A stretch of 64,000 bases of DNA, from positions 47,987,996 through 48,051,995 of the forward strand of contig CM068587.1 in NCBI GenBank assembly GCA_035048485.1. Direction: 5' to 3'. The translations under genes and the position numbers were made by a program. Positions within the stretch are counted from its first letter, which is position 1; every line of letters begins with the position of its first letter. The notes below the pieces were generated by a model. It did not search any database and was not told the DNA's origin. It saw nothing but the letters and a program-made list of their open reading frames with translations. Below are positions 1 to 11,500 of this stretch, piece after piece. This DNA is from Pteria penguin. Its lineage: Eukaryota > Mollusca > Bivalvia > Pterioida > Pteriidae.

Positions 1-1063
1 CTAAGATGCTTAACATGGGATGACCGCCGAGTCCATCTGTAGATTGAATATGATGTAATGTTACAATGTTGCACATAAAATGATGATAATGGTGAAAATT
101 GAGTAAAAGAAGAATTTAAAATTTGTTAAAGATATAGTAGACTAGTGAAGCGTTTTAATGAAAGACGGTCAGCGGTCCCGAACCCAAGCATGTTTGGAAC
201 CCAGAATCTCCAGTCCAGTACATTAATGAGTGAGCTAAAAAGACGTCCCATTAGCCAAGTTTTAAAAATGTTACACTAACCTGATTCCAAAACATTGATA
301 TAACCGTCACGTTAAAGCTCAACGGCAAAATTAAACAAAAAATATAATTATACAAAATTAAACAAAACGTTCATATGTTGAATTTTTAATCCGGTATGAA
401 CCAGAGTAAACCAATCCCTTACCAAGCCTCGTCATCCATACATATTACGACACACTTGTTTTTCCATTTTGAGTTTGCACGGTATTTCTCGGTACTATTC
501 GATCATTCATTTGACATCATGGTGCATTGCGTTGTGTAATGTTGTAATAGGAACAGCACAAAGTCGGATGTAAGTTTTTTCAATTTTCAATTAAAAAAAA
601 AACATGGTCTAAAATCAATTGTGAACAAATTCATATGGATTGGGTAATGAAAATCAACCATGAGGACCAACAGCAAAAGGATGGATACATTTTCGATGCC
701 AGATCGTAATTCTCATGTTGTTCAGAGCACTTTAGCAATGAGTGTTTTGTGAGAGACTCTGTCCTTGCAAAGGGTGCGGGTTTTAAACAAGTAAGACCTA
801 AATACGAAGACTTTGATGTGCCATTGTTCTGCCCATAGAAGAGCAGCATTTGAGTGGCATCTGATGGCGACGGAAGAAAATAAGAAATGTTGGTATACCA
901 GAAGAGTCAGAGAATGAGGATTTCTGGTACAATACATGAATATGTAGGTTATTAGTGCAAAGTCAGCAGTTTTCTCATCAATTCACCTAGATCATAAATA
1001 CATAAAATACAATCTAGACATCCTGTTCTAGAGAAAATCTGCAATACCGATCTGCATATACTA
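1..1063. other. Intergenic; SINE-like copy at about 20-265, otherwise nothing recognised
   Basis: The first 265 bases match 50640-50905 and share the A-box/B-box-like words described there, on the minus strand. The remainder has only small overlapping open frames with no recognisable domain. Confidence 0.5.
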
Positions 1064-1181
1064 CGAATAATACTAATTTGCATGTATTTACACCACGGCG
1101 GGTGTGACCTGTCGGCAGGACATCCCCTGCCGACAGGTCACACCCGCCGTGGTGTAAATACATGCAAATTAGTATTATTCG
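1064..1181. repeat. Perfect 56-bp inverted repeat with 6-bp loop
   Basis: Arms 1064-1119 and 1126-1181 are exact reverse complements around ACATCC. The inner part is GC-rich (ACCTGTCGGCAGG), unlike its AT-rich surroundings. It may be a young foldback element or an assembly or sequencing strand-switch artefact. Confidence 0.93.
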
Positions 1182-1289
1182 CAGTCATAGAAGTAGGAAA
1201 CGGCACAGCCGAGGTCACAAACGGTGTATGTCATGATTAGTACAAATGATACAGTATTGGTAATGCAGACAGTCTAACTACTATAAAAT

Positions 1290-2730
1290 AATAAAGTCAA
1301 CGATCTATCATATGAGCAAATAAGGTCTTTATAACGACCGTACAATATGCGGAATGTTAATGCGTGATATCTCATATCCGTGTGATAGTAACTTTTCTCC
1401 CAGTAGTTTGCCTGATAAATAGAGGAACGATACTCGAAGAAGCTCGCGCATACCGAATCAATCGAGACACATAAATACCATACGCAAGTGATAAAGGAAT
1501 GTTACTACTTGTATATGGGACGTTATCAATGGGGAAATTAAAGTCATCACGTTTGTCATAAATTGAGATAGTAAGTTTACCATCTCGATCAATATCAAGT
1601 AGAAGATCTAAATATCTAGCACATGAATTGGATACCGTTGTGTATTTAATTTCCAGTTCATTGGAATATACGGTATGAAGATATACATGTATATCAGTTT
1701 CTTGTAATTTATAGATAATACATCATCAATATACCTGGAGCAAGCTTTATATAAGTCATTATACTTGTTGCTCAATCCAAAATTATTTATGCTATATTTA
1801 TATTATCTTGAAATTTGCTCAATAAATACTGTTTAAACCAATATATCTGAATATGAAATTAAAGGACAATGCCAGTTGCTTCTTATTCTGACTTAATAGA
1901 TCTTTAACCACACCAACTGAATGACGTTTGTTACTTCAATTGACCGTTCTAAGTCGGTATCGTAACCGCAGTACAATCGCATATTTTTGTAATGTCGTTT
2001 TTCAGTGTATATTCTATTACTATCATGTTTTGTGTGCATGTCCTTGGTGATTTTTGTCATACAGCTTTGCCAAATGTCTTCAGTTTTCTCTTTAACAGAT
2101 CTTGTATGAAGTCATTTTCATACGAATAAACTCGAACAAACCTTTGAACAAAGGAGTACGGTTAGTACCTGCTGGAAGACATGGTCGCCGAGCACAACTT
2201 ATATTTTGTCAATCAGAAACTCCAGCATGTTTTATGTCATTTTCAAAGTATTTGATATTAGATTCACAGTGATTTTTTAAACAAAATATGTGTCTTGATA
2301 TATGTTCTATATTTATTAACACAGTATATTTATATCTTCGTGAACCCTTTTTTGGTGAAAAAATCAGGTTATCGATAATTTTAAAGAGTGTTTTTCAATT
2401 TATCATGAGGCATAGAGGTATAACGTGTAGAAAAATCGTAAGTCTCAACGTATTTTACAGAGAACAGATTTTGAGATTTTAAGCTTTTCAATAATTTCTT
2501 AGAGTTTTTAATACCCAAAACTGATTAACGCCACGTCTAAAGTAAATTAGTAAATTACATCGGAGTTTCTCCGTAACTGCAGATAATATTTTTGCAAGGA
2601 GGGCTGATGATGGAGATTTTACTAGATCCTGCAATGAACCTATGCTTATAATGATCTTTGTGTAGTTTTGGAATCCAATATATGTAGGGTAACTCGAACT
2701 CACCATCTTTAATATATATGTTAAAGGCAC
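1290..2730 (-). pseudogene. Degenerate reverse transcriptase, unclassified retroelement
   Basis: Minus-strand pieces in order: a fingers-like block (YPTYIGFQNYTK, then FRRGVNQFWVLK; 2488-2730), a palm block with frameshifts (2030-2260), YIDDVLSIN near 1700-1740, and YLDLLLDIDRDGKL, YDKRDDFNFPI, IYVSRLIRYARA (1430-1640). Many stops and frame changes. The block order matches an RT family common in bivalve genomes; I cannot name the clade surely (Penelope-related is possible). Confidence 0.75.
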
Positions 2731-3419
2731 TCATGGCAAATTCATGATTATCAATTATTTCATCTATATAAGAGTATAAGTAGGATTACCAGTAGATTTG
2801 TTAATATCAAGTTCCTCTAAAAGACAATTGATAAACTAAGCCTTGCAAACGAAAACAATATTGTTAGAGAGGTTATATCTGCTGGCACTAACACATATTT
2901 GTGATGTATTCTTTCTCGTTCAGCCTTGACATCTGGGTCGTCAAAGACAGAGGATGACGGGTGTTCATGTTCCTATTTAGTTTACTAATATGGATTTTTA
3001 TCAAATACTTTATACTATTTACCCATTTTGACAACGTATCTACGTCTTCACGTTTCGTCAATCTGCGGGCATAGATTACAGAATAAAATCGAGGTGAGAC
3101 CAGGTGCCCGGGAGGAGTAAGCGTCTCCTGGGTGCATGCAACAACCGTCGCAAAAGTCCTGCAACAACTTTTCAAGTCGAGGAGGTACATACATAAATAT
3201 ACACGTATGAACACATGAAGGAGACAAGAACACAAAGTCAAATTTTCCTATTCAGGGCAAGAAATCTTGTCTAACTGAAATTCTGGTGTCGGAAATGCAC
3301 GTGAACAAATATCTGTATACATTTCAAGTATAGTCAAAAAGTTAAGATGGTTATTATTGTATGATCAGGTACCAACACATCGATTAACATTCTTGAAAGA
3401 GGAATCTGAAATTGCACTA
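2731..3419. other. Intergenic, retroelement-related debris
   Basis: Around 3090-3140 lies GAGGTGAGACCAGGTGCCCG, a sequence I associate with the flanks of the same RT family. No intact gene is seen; the 117-residue minus frame here resembles nothing I know. Confidence 0.4.
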
Positions 3420-3815
3420 GATCCCTATATCACTCATTGAAATTCCTCAGTGACGTTCCTCAATATATCCTTGTGAGAGTAGTTGCGTGGCACGAAGCCT
3501 CGCTCTCAGTACGAAATATTCGTATTAAGAGCATACCCTGGCATAGCGTATAAGTTGTGAAATGAAGAAGCCATATGCGGGAGAGGAAGGTATGTTGCTA
3601 CTCAGAAAAGGGAAGTTGGTAGTAATAAAATTGAAATCGTCACATTTGTCATATACTAATTGATAGGAGTATATCGAGTTATGAAGCAGAAGATGCGCTC
3701 TCTGTTGTATCTTTCATCTCCAGTTCCTTTGGATATATGGTGTTGAGGTGATCCTCAAATACAGGGTTGTTAATCGACAAAACGTCATCAATGTATCTGT
3801 ATGTAAAGTTGAACC
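3420..3815 (-). pseudogene. Second reverse transcriptase fragment
   Basis: Reads FNFTYRYIDDVLSINNPVFE, HLNTIYPKELEMKDTTE and later DDFNF..NFPFLSSNIP and FISQLIRYAR with stops between. Same family as 1290-2730, with the YIDD catalytic box better kept. Confidence 0.78.
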
Positions 3816-4270
3816 GAGATGCTAATCATCTGGCCACGAGCATCACTGAAGAGACATAAGTTGTCGAAATGCGCATATGGTGCACTAAATTAAAAGGCAT
3901 ATATGTTCTATATTTATTATAACCACTAGGCCGATGTCACTGCTGGTGGATTGATAGTTCCCGAGGGCATCATAAGTCTAGTTTTCAGTGCTTTTGTGTT
4001 GACATGAAATATATACTTCAAATTTTCTGTCATCAAATTCAGTAAATCACTCTAAAACTAAGGAGTATCTCCCTCATGCATAGCCCTATCCTTAGGTAGA
4101 TTCTTTGGTTCAGTTTTCGGTCATTTGGTTTCAACACTGCTCTTCAAATATTTATATATTTTGAGAATTCCAATCATTCGGCCGTGAGCATCACTGAAGA
4201 GACATAACTTGTCGAAATGCGCATATGGTGCACTAAATTAAAAGGTATATATGTTCTATATTTATTTGCA
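3816..4270 (+). repeat. Two joined copies of a dispersed repeat with hammerhead-like core
   Basis: Copies of a ~345-bp repeat, the first partial. Each ends in CTGAAGAGACATAA and CTTGTCGAAATGCGC-type sequence (3846-3884 and 4194-4232). The same repeat lies at 17374-17935. Confidence 0.75.
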
Positions 4271-7200
4271 ATAGATCTATCCAAATGATTTGCAAATATG
4301 TCTACGATATCTTTAAAACATAAAACAACATCAAAATAAACAAGATTTGTTTGTGAAACACGAATTATCTCGTTTATCAAATACAAGCTGTTGTTCTAAC
4401 AAACTAGGTCAAGGTCAAAAGTCTTGGAACCAACTATAAGCGCATGCCATTAGGAAAACTCATTCATTTACTACTCAAAAGTTATGGCCAAGATTAAAAT
4501 TTTGCAGAATTAGGTCAAACGCGAAAGTCAAGGTCACAAGGTCAAAATGTTAGTAACAGTAAAAGGTATTGACAAAAAGAATATACCTGTGAAATATGAA
4601 ATCCATATCGTTTACCGTTCGAAAGTTCTGACCAAGGTTTAAGTCTTTAAAAAGCATGTCAGATATGCCAAAGTCAGACTCGCAAGGAAAAAAATTGTTG
4701 ATATTAGTGGTAAAGCTTTGTTTCTAGGAATATTCATGATGAACACCCTATCACTTACAAATGAAAAGTTAGGAACAAGATGCAAGATTTTCAAAAGAAG
4801 ACAATGTTCAAATACACCAAGTGGAAAGGTCTCATCACAGGCATTCCTCGTGTGAAAGCTGGAAGCTCTATCACATACCATTCAAAAGTTATGGGTAAAG
4901 TCTAAGTTTTGCGGACAGAGACAATAAAAAACTAACGGACAGGACAAAAACTACATATCCAAAATCTTCGATTTTCTCTATTTGACTGACCAGCCTTCGA
5001 AAATCCAAATGGACAAGCTGTATTCCATCTTGCAATTATCGAAAGGGAAAAACTATTTAGAAAAAACAAGCACAACATTTTACTAACAGTCTTTTGAGTT
5101 GGCAGCTCTTCATAAATTTCAAAGAAATGTGCATTATATACTTAACTTCTACCAAAATCCAAGCAGAGGTTCTGAATAGAATTTCTGAGTTATAGGGACA
5201 GATTAATACATTCATTGGGCCAATATAACATTTTGGTGACTGCGATTACCTTTCACTTACTAATATACTTATATCCACTGAATATCACAAGTTAGTAAGG
5301 TGGGTTATCTGCCCATGTTTAAATAGGTAGAACCCGGAAGTGAACGAGTATAAAAGTTGTGCAATGACTGTTATTTCATACTATTCTTCTTAGTGTGGTC
5401 AACTGACCATGGTGAACTATTGTCAGGCAAGCAACAGTCCTGTTTTTAACTTGCCAGAACGAATGTCTGGAGAGCTATTGTCATACCCCAGCATCGTCGT
5501 CGACCATAGACAAAAATGTTAACCTGGATCATAAATTTCAAAACTTTCACTTTTGACCTATAGATCTTAAAATTAATACGCATCTTCCCCTTTTGATGAG
5601 TATCAATATACTATAGTGTGTATAGAATGCAAGGAAGTTAAGCTATCATCAGGAAACCATCTACAAAACAGAAGGACCGACAACTAATGAACATCTACTC
5701 ATGATGGAAAAACTACAAAAGATGTATACATACAATTTCAGTCCTTAAGTTGGCCTCTATTGCTTACCTGATCACCTTCAGCACATGAGCACATTATAGA
5801 CTCAGAAAGTGCTAGAATTCTGTCAAGTAAAAAGCTAACATCAGAATTTTCCCCAAAATAGCATTACATGTTTTTTTAAATATTGTGATATATTTAATTT
5901 TTTCAATCTATGTAACTCATCTGAAGTTTCTATTTACAAGTGAAGATACCCACCCAGGGCTATAGATAGCTTTCGAAAACATGAAATTTAACTCGAGTTA
6001 CTTCCCTTTTCCTATAACTGAAAATTTGTGCATAAATCAACCATATTGTGTAGGGAATTTCTCCAAACTACAAATCGAATGCTTCTTGAGACATTTGTTT
6101 CTTCAATTGACCGTCCTAAGTCGGTATCGTAACCGCAGCACAATCGAATATTTTTGTAATGTCGTTCCGTATATTCTACTATTATTATTATTAATTTTTT
6201 TTTGCATGTCCTTGGTGATTTTTGTCATACAGCTTTGTCAGATGTCTTCTGCTTTCTCTTGAAGTATTGCAATTGTTATGCACTAATAAAACCATTGAAC
6301 AAAATTAAAATGTTTTCAGAGGAGTGAAATATAACGACTTTATTGACGACATTCAATACAATTGGCATGCATATGAATCAAAAACTCCAGTTTCGCCTTC
6401 AAAAAGGGAAGTAACTCCAATTAAATTCCATGCACTCGAAAATTGTCTATATATTGTCCTACTTGGAATCGCCTATGAGCAGGTGTAGGCAACTTCAGGA
6501 AGTTGATATCGTTTAAAATTTTCAGACGACGACAGATTGCGTGGTATGATGAAGGCTCACTGGAACCTTTGGCTCTGGTAAACTAAAATTGACTAAATAT
6601 TTGGTGGCTTGGCCATCAACACAACACAATGATCATCTTCACAATGTCTTTTTCAGTAACTAGAGCAATAGAGTTCAAATCGTAAGAGACTTTAGTTTTT
6701 TATTTCATCATACCATGTATATGGAAAACAGATTTCATAAATAACATTATTATTAAAATCATACAAAAACACAATAAAACTCTGTCAAACCAATATCACA
6801 CTGAAAGTAAAAATTATTATCTTCACAGAGATACAGAGACTCTGATAGGCACTTTCTAAGTTTTGTTTCTTTCCAGGTGAAATCTTGAATTAAAGGTGTT
6901 GGTCTTTAGGCAGGTGGTAATCTTTTAGATTAATTCAATAGAAGGATTATATGTATACGAGCCATTGGGGAATGCAGTGATATCTACTCAAAAATCAATA
7001 GGGAAATTTGTACTTTCGATTTACAATGAACGAAATTAGAGAATTAGAACATCAGTGTGCGTCTGTTGTAGTGAGCGTGTTTCAATTTACAATGAACGAA
7101 ATTAGATAATTACAACATTGATGAGTGAGTGTGCGTCTGCTGTAGTGAGCGTTTTTATTGGTGATATTAAAGAATTCAAATTTCTATAAACAAAATTAGA

Positions 7201-8218
7201 AAGGTCTATGAATCATGAATATCTCATGAGTAAATTTAGGTTGACATACACTAGTAAAAAATAAAATAACAATTATACTTATCGCTTAGTTATACATGTC
7301 CATTTGACATACATGGCACATTGTGGGTTAATAAATGTGATGTGAAACCAATGGAAGTACAAACTTCGATGTATAAAATATATTATAAACATATATGGTA
7401 AAGATGCTCACAACATGGTGCATTTTGGGTTAGAACATTTCATTTAAATACATGTATCTCCAATTATTCAGATTGCAACACTCTCCAGTATGTTTTAAGA
7501 CATACACACAATATACATTTTCAACTGTTTCTCCAAAATGAGCTGGTGGGTGAAGTTTCTTTAAATGTTTCTTAGTGTTTTCCACGATACAACTTGTGTT
7601 GGTATTTCCACAACCTTGAGTGATCTGTTGATCCTTGTTCTGTATGTAGAGGATTATTCATAAGTATGTATTTTTTCATTGAACTGCAAATGTAGAGTGA
7701 GAAAGCGGGCCTGTAAACCAGCTAATCACACTGATTGATGATTGTCAGTTCAATTTCCAAGTCTGCAAGTCCATGGCAATTTTGCCATACAGAAAAATCT
7801 TTCTTCATTTCTTTTGAAAGTGAGTGAACACAAAGCTAGACAGGAGGAGGCAACTGAAGGGACATGAGAAGCGTGTGTGTGACGACTGTGAGCATATTTC
7901 CCACATGAGAAAAATTAAAATAAATCACTTTTCACCAAATGCCTCATCAACCATTATTTGGCACAATTTTTTATCACAAAATTGTAAACAAATGGTCCAT
8001 CAATAGTGATTGAAATGTGACCATACAACGTGAGTACTTGATGGGCGTGTCATTTAAACAGATCAGCAATCCTTCAGTTGTGATGCCCTGCTTTGCTTTT
8101 AATGAATAAACATCGTGTTAGATATTGGCAATTAAACGTACAACCTGGTGATTAACATTTGAGATAGGGACGGTGCAAAGAAAATTATGAATAATCAATG
8201 TCAACAGATCCTATTTTT
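4271..8218. other. Intergenic and probable 3' flank of the receptor-like gene
   Basis: Contains dispersed AAGGTCAAGGTCA-type repeat pieces (4400-4900), a retroelement fragment at 6095-6265 like 1920-2090, and a two-copy tandem duplication of about 68 bp at 7020-7155. No protein-coding gene recognised. Confidence 0.5.
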
Positions 8219-8538
8219 TTAAATATCTACAGGCTCTAAATAAAGAGGTTCACTTTCTCCCATACTTGTTATAGCTACAACCTTCAGCTTGCGCTTGAAA
8301 GGAGTTTCTTTTTGATTTGTATTCCACTTTAAAGTTTCAGAATTAAATCTAGCCTTCTCTTCCCACTTTATCAAGCCAATCACCTCCTCTTCCTGAAAGT
8401 TTTCATCTAACGTCATCATGTAAACTACATACTCTTCCACTGGAGATCCTCCATCATCTGATGGTGGTCCCCATTCTATTTCTAAGGTGGCTCCTTTCAC
8501 TACAGGATGCTTAGTCCATACTGGAGGACCAGGGATAC
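8219..8538 (-). CDS. Exon 22: FN3 domain 6 and stop codon
   Basis: Residues 1791-1896 then TAA (8219-8221). GIPGPPVWTKHPVVKG, IEWGPPSDDGGSPVEEY and VVAITSMGESEPLYLEPVDI complete an FN3 fold, so the protein ends at the domain edge. The acceptor is ttattgtag. A possible ATTAAA poly(A) signal (complement of 8098-8103) lies about 115 nt downstream; no AATAAA is seen nearer. Confidence 0.83.
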
Positions 8539-11500
8539 CTACAATAACAATTTGGTCCGACCTGATGAAACATATTCAAAGCGATTATATCGATAAAGTG
8601 CATATTGGGTATTCACTGCTAATGGATCCGAGCATGTCATGTACTCATAGATTTGAACTTTTGACAGTTGAATCAACTTAAGCAAGATTCAGTGCATTCC
8701 AGCATCAAATATCATACATATACAAACATTAAACTAACAGCTGGCAATATCATGTACCTTTACAATCAGCATCACTTGAAGGCAATACAATGTCTTTCCT
8801 ACAACTTGTGTCAAATTTGCCAGTTTGTTTATATGTAATTTGCATCATCCACATGTTAACGTAATTGTATTTCATGGGCAGAAACAAACAAACGCAACAA
8901 AATGCAGTGTGGCATTTTCTTCAGAATAGGCCCAAATCTTGCGGCTAATTATGTATCTCAACCGAGGTACAATAAATACTGGATAATAACATGCTGATGT
9001 TACTTCCAATGTATGAATTTCATGGTTTACATGATACAATGGGCCTAACGCTCGACAAAATACTTTCCACTGGAATCCTCATTGTCGTCAATACTTGGAT
9101 TCTTACGTCACAATAGAATGACTCAACTTTGACAGGCAAGACATCCTATGTCAGGGATTTAATGAGAGATGAAATTAGTAGGTAAAAGGTCTACTTCATG
9201 GTAGCTAGCTTGGCTTGCAGTAGAGTCACAGGTATATATCCCAATGGTGATATCCTCGATGTCATCTGAATGAGACAGTAAAGTCCAAAGTCATATGTCA
9301 TGTCACATGCCCCTACTCTCTTACTCTTGGTCCTTTGCTCCTCTCCATTTTTTAAAGGTAGGAAACTAAGCAACAATGCTTAGACCCTATGCGGTAAACT
9401 GTATGTTAAATATTCTTCACTGCCTCGGGTAGGTCTAAATTGTAGCGGTAGGTATCAGGCAGATTCCATCGACATCAATGTGAAATAATCTTGGCGTGAT
9501 TTAAAAAGTGTTCAGATAGGATTAAATTTTATGACATACCCTCCCTGTTGATTGAGGTGTTTCATTTGGGCATCAGGCTAATTATAATGATATCCGTGAG
9601 ACTTCATGATATATCTATGCTGTGACAAGTACTGTACCGGTTTTCACAAAGGGGAAGATTTAAAAAAGTGGTTAAATGCTTGGTTTGCGGTGCCGACAAT
9701 CTAGATTCAATTCCCTGATTGCACCACTATGTTTAAGAGGTTGGTTATCTCCTGCTTCCATGTTGCAATGTGACTAAATTTTTGTTGGAAAGCGATGTTA
9801 AACATCAATCAACCAATGAACTTGTTTGACTGGAGGTAAATGCTCATACAACACAAACTGATAAATAAATGAACCTTCTACCTAGAGAAACCATACCTTT
9901 TTGTGTTACATCTACAGGTCCTAGTTCCAGAGGGTCACTTTTTCCTACCCTATTCTTGGCAAAAATCTGCAACATGCATTTTGAGGGAATTCTGAAATTG
10001 TCATAAACAAAACGTAGGGTATTTGCATCGAGTGTAGCAACTTTTTCCCAGTTTGTACCCTCCTCCTGAAATCTGTCAGCTCCTAGGCATAAGCACTTGC
10101 TATAAACTACATACTCTGTGACTGGTGAACCACCATCATCTACTGGTGCTCCCCATTCTATGGCAATAGAGGTTCCTTCCAATACTGGATCTTTAGTCCT
10201 GGCTGGTGGATCAGGGACTCCTGAAAATAATAATTTTTTTAAATGTTTTTTGCTGAATAAAAGCTTGTTATAAAAAATTATTCTGGAAGTGAATAAATGA
10301 AGTAATGGTAATTTTGAGTTACGACCACAACAGATCCTCCAGATCTTGTGATATTATTATTTATCTGTCACCCCTGTCATAAAGTATCTTGTAACACCGT
10401 TTCTGGTGTTATAAACAAGTGTTATTTCACCTTGATCATACTACAGTGATTTAATCCAGGAGTAAATTTATAAATTACACAAAACACTGTGACTTCATGC
10501 AAAAGTGTGAAAAAGCTCAAGTAAATCTACATCTGAATTCTCCCCCTTTTTTGTATAATTTTCCCATTGTTTTGTGCATTTTATCCAACCAACTGGACTG
10601 CAATGACAGTCTTACTTGATCCATCAATAAAAAAGCAACCCCTAATGTTGAATAATATACCCCTCATTTAAACTGAAGTGGGAGACTGTGACCTTGACCT
10701 TGCAGATATGACTCACGATTAATGTCATGATGCACTAATGGGTCCTGTGAAATATTCAAATCTATACATGCATCTAAAAGTTATGGCCCAGACAAGTCTT
10801 TAACTGACATAATCACCTTGATCTTGATCTTGCAGATCATGACACACCCTTGAGTCCTGGGGAACAATTTTGTGAAATATTTAAATCCATGCAAGGAGGA
10901 AAAAATTATGGCCTGGACAAAGACTTGCCCTTAATATACACTGTGACCTCGACCTTGCAGATATGACCTTTGTTCAACATCATGAAAAACCATTGGGTCC
11001 TGGGCAACAATTTTATGAAATATTATTCAAATCTATGGAAGAGGTAAAAGTTTATGGTCTGGACAAAAATTTATACATCATATGCATTGCAGATATTACC
11101 TTGGTTCAAGGTCATGACACACCCTTGGATCCTGGGAAATTCTATGACAATGCCATAACATAATGTGCCTTGTCTAAAGGCGAGAACAGAACAGAACTGA
11201 GAAGAACTAAAATAATTCCCATATGGGTCCTACCACAGTTTCTATATATTTTGTTCAAGCTAGAATGTCCCATCCACCATTGTATTAATCAAATAGAAGA
11301 ATGTCAAATTTTGAACAACTATATGAATTTGAGAAATGTAAGTTAAATGAGTAACAAGAAAGACTCAATGTCCACAAATTTTCGGCCACTTGGCCTTTAT
11401 CAAGAGGAAATAAAAAGTAACAAATCTTTCTGATAGGAGATTTGGTTGACCTATTGTCTGTCTGTATGCATACATACATGCATATGTATGTATATTATTG

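Noticed and set aside
5981..6262. 93-residue plus-strand frame
   Set aside because: Most of it lies on a retroelement fragment that recurs at 1920-2090 and 12370-12520.
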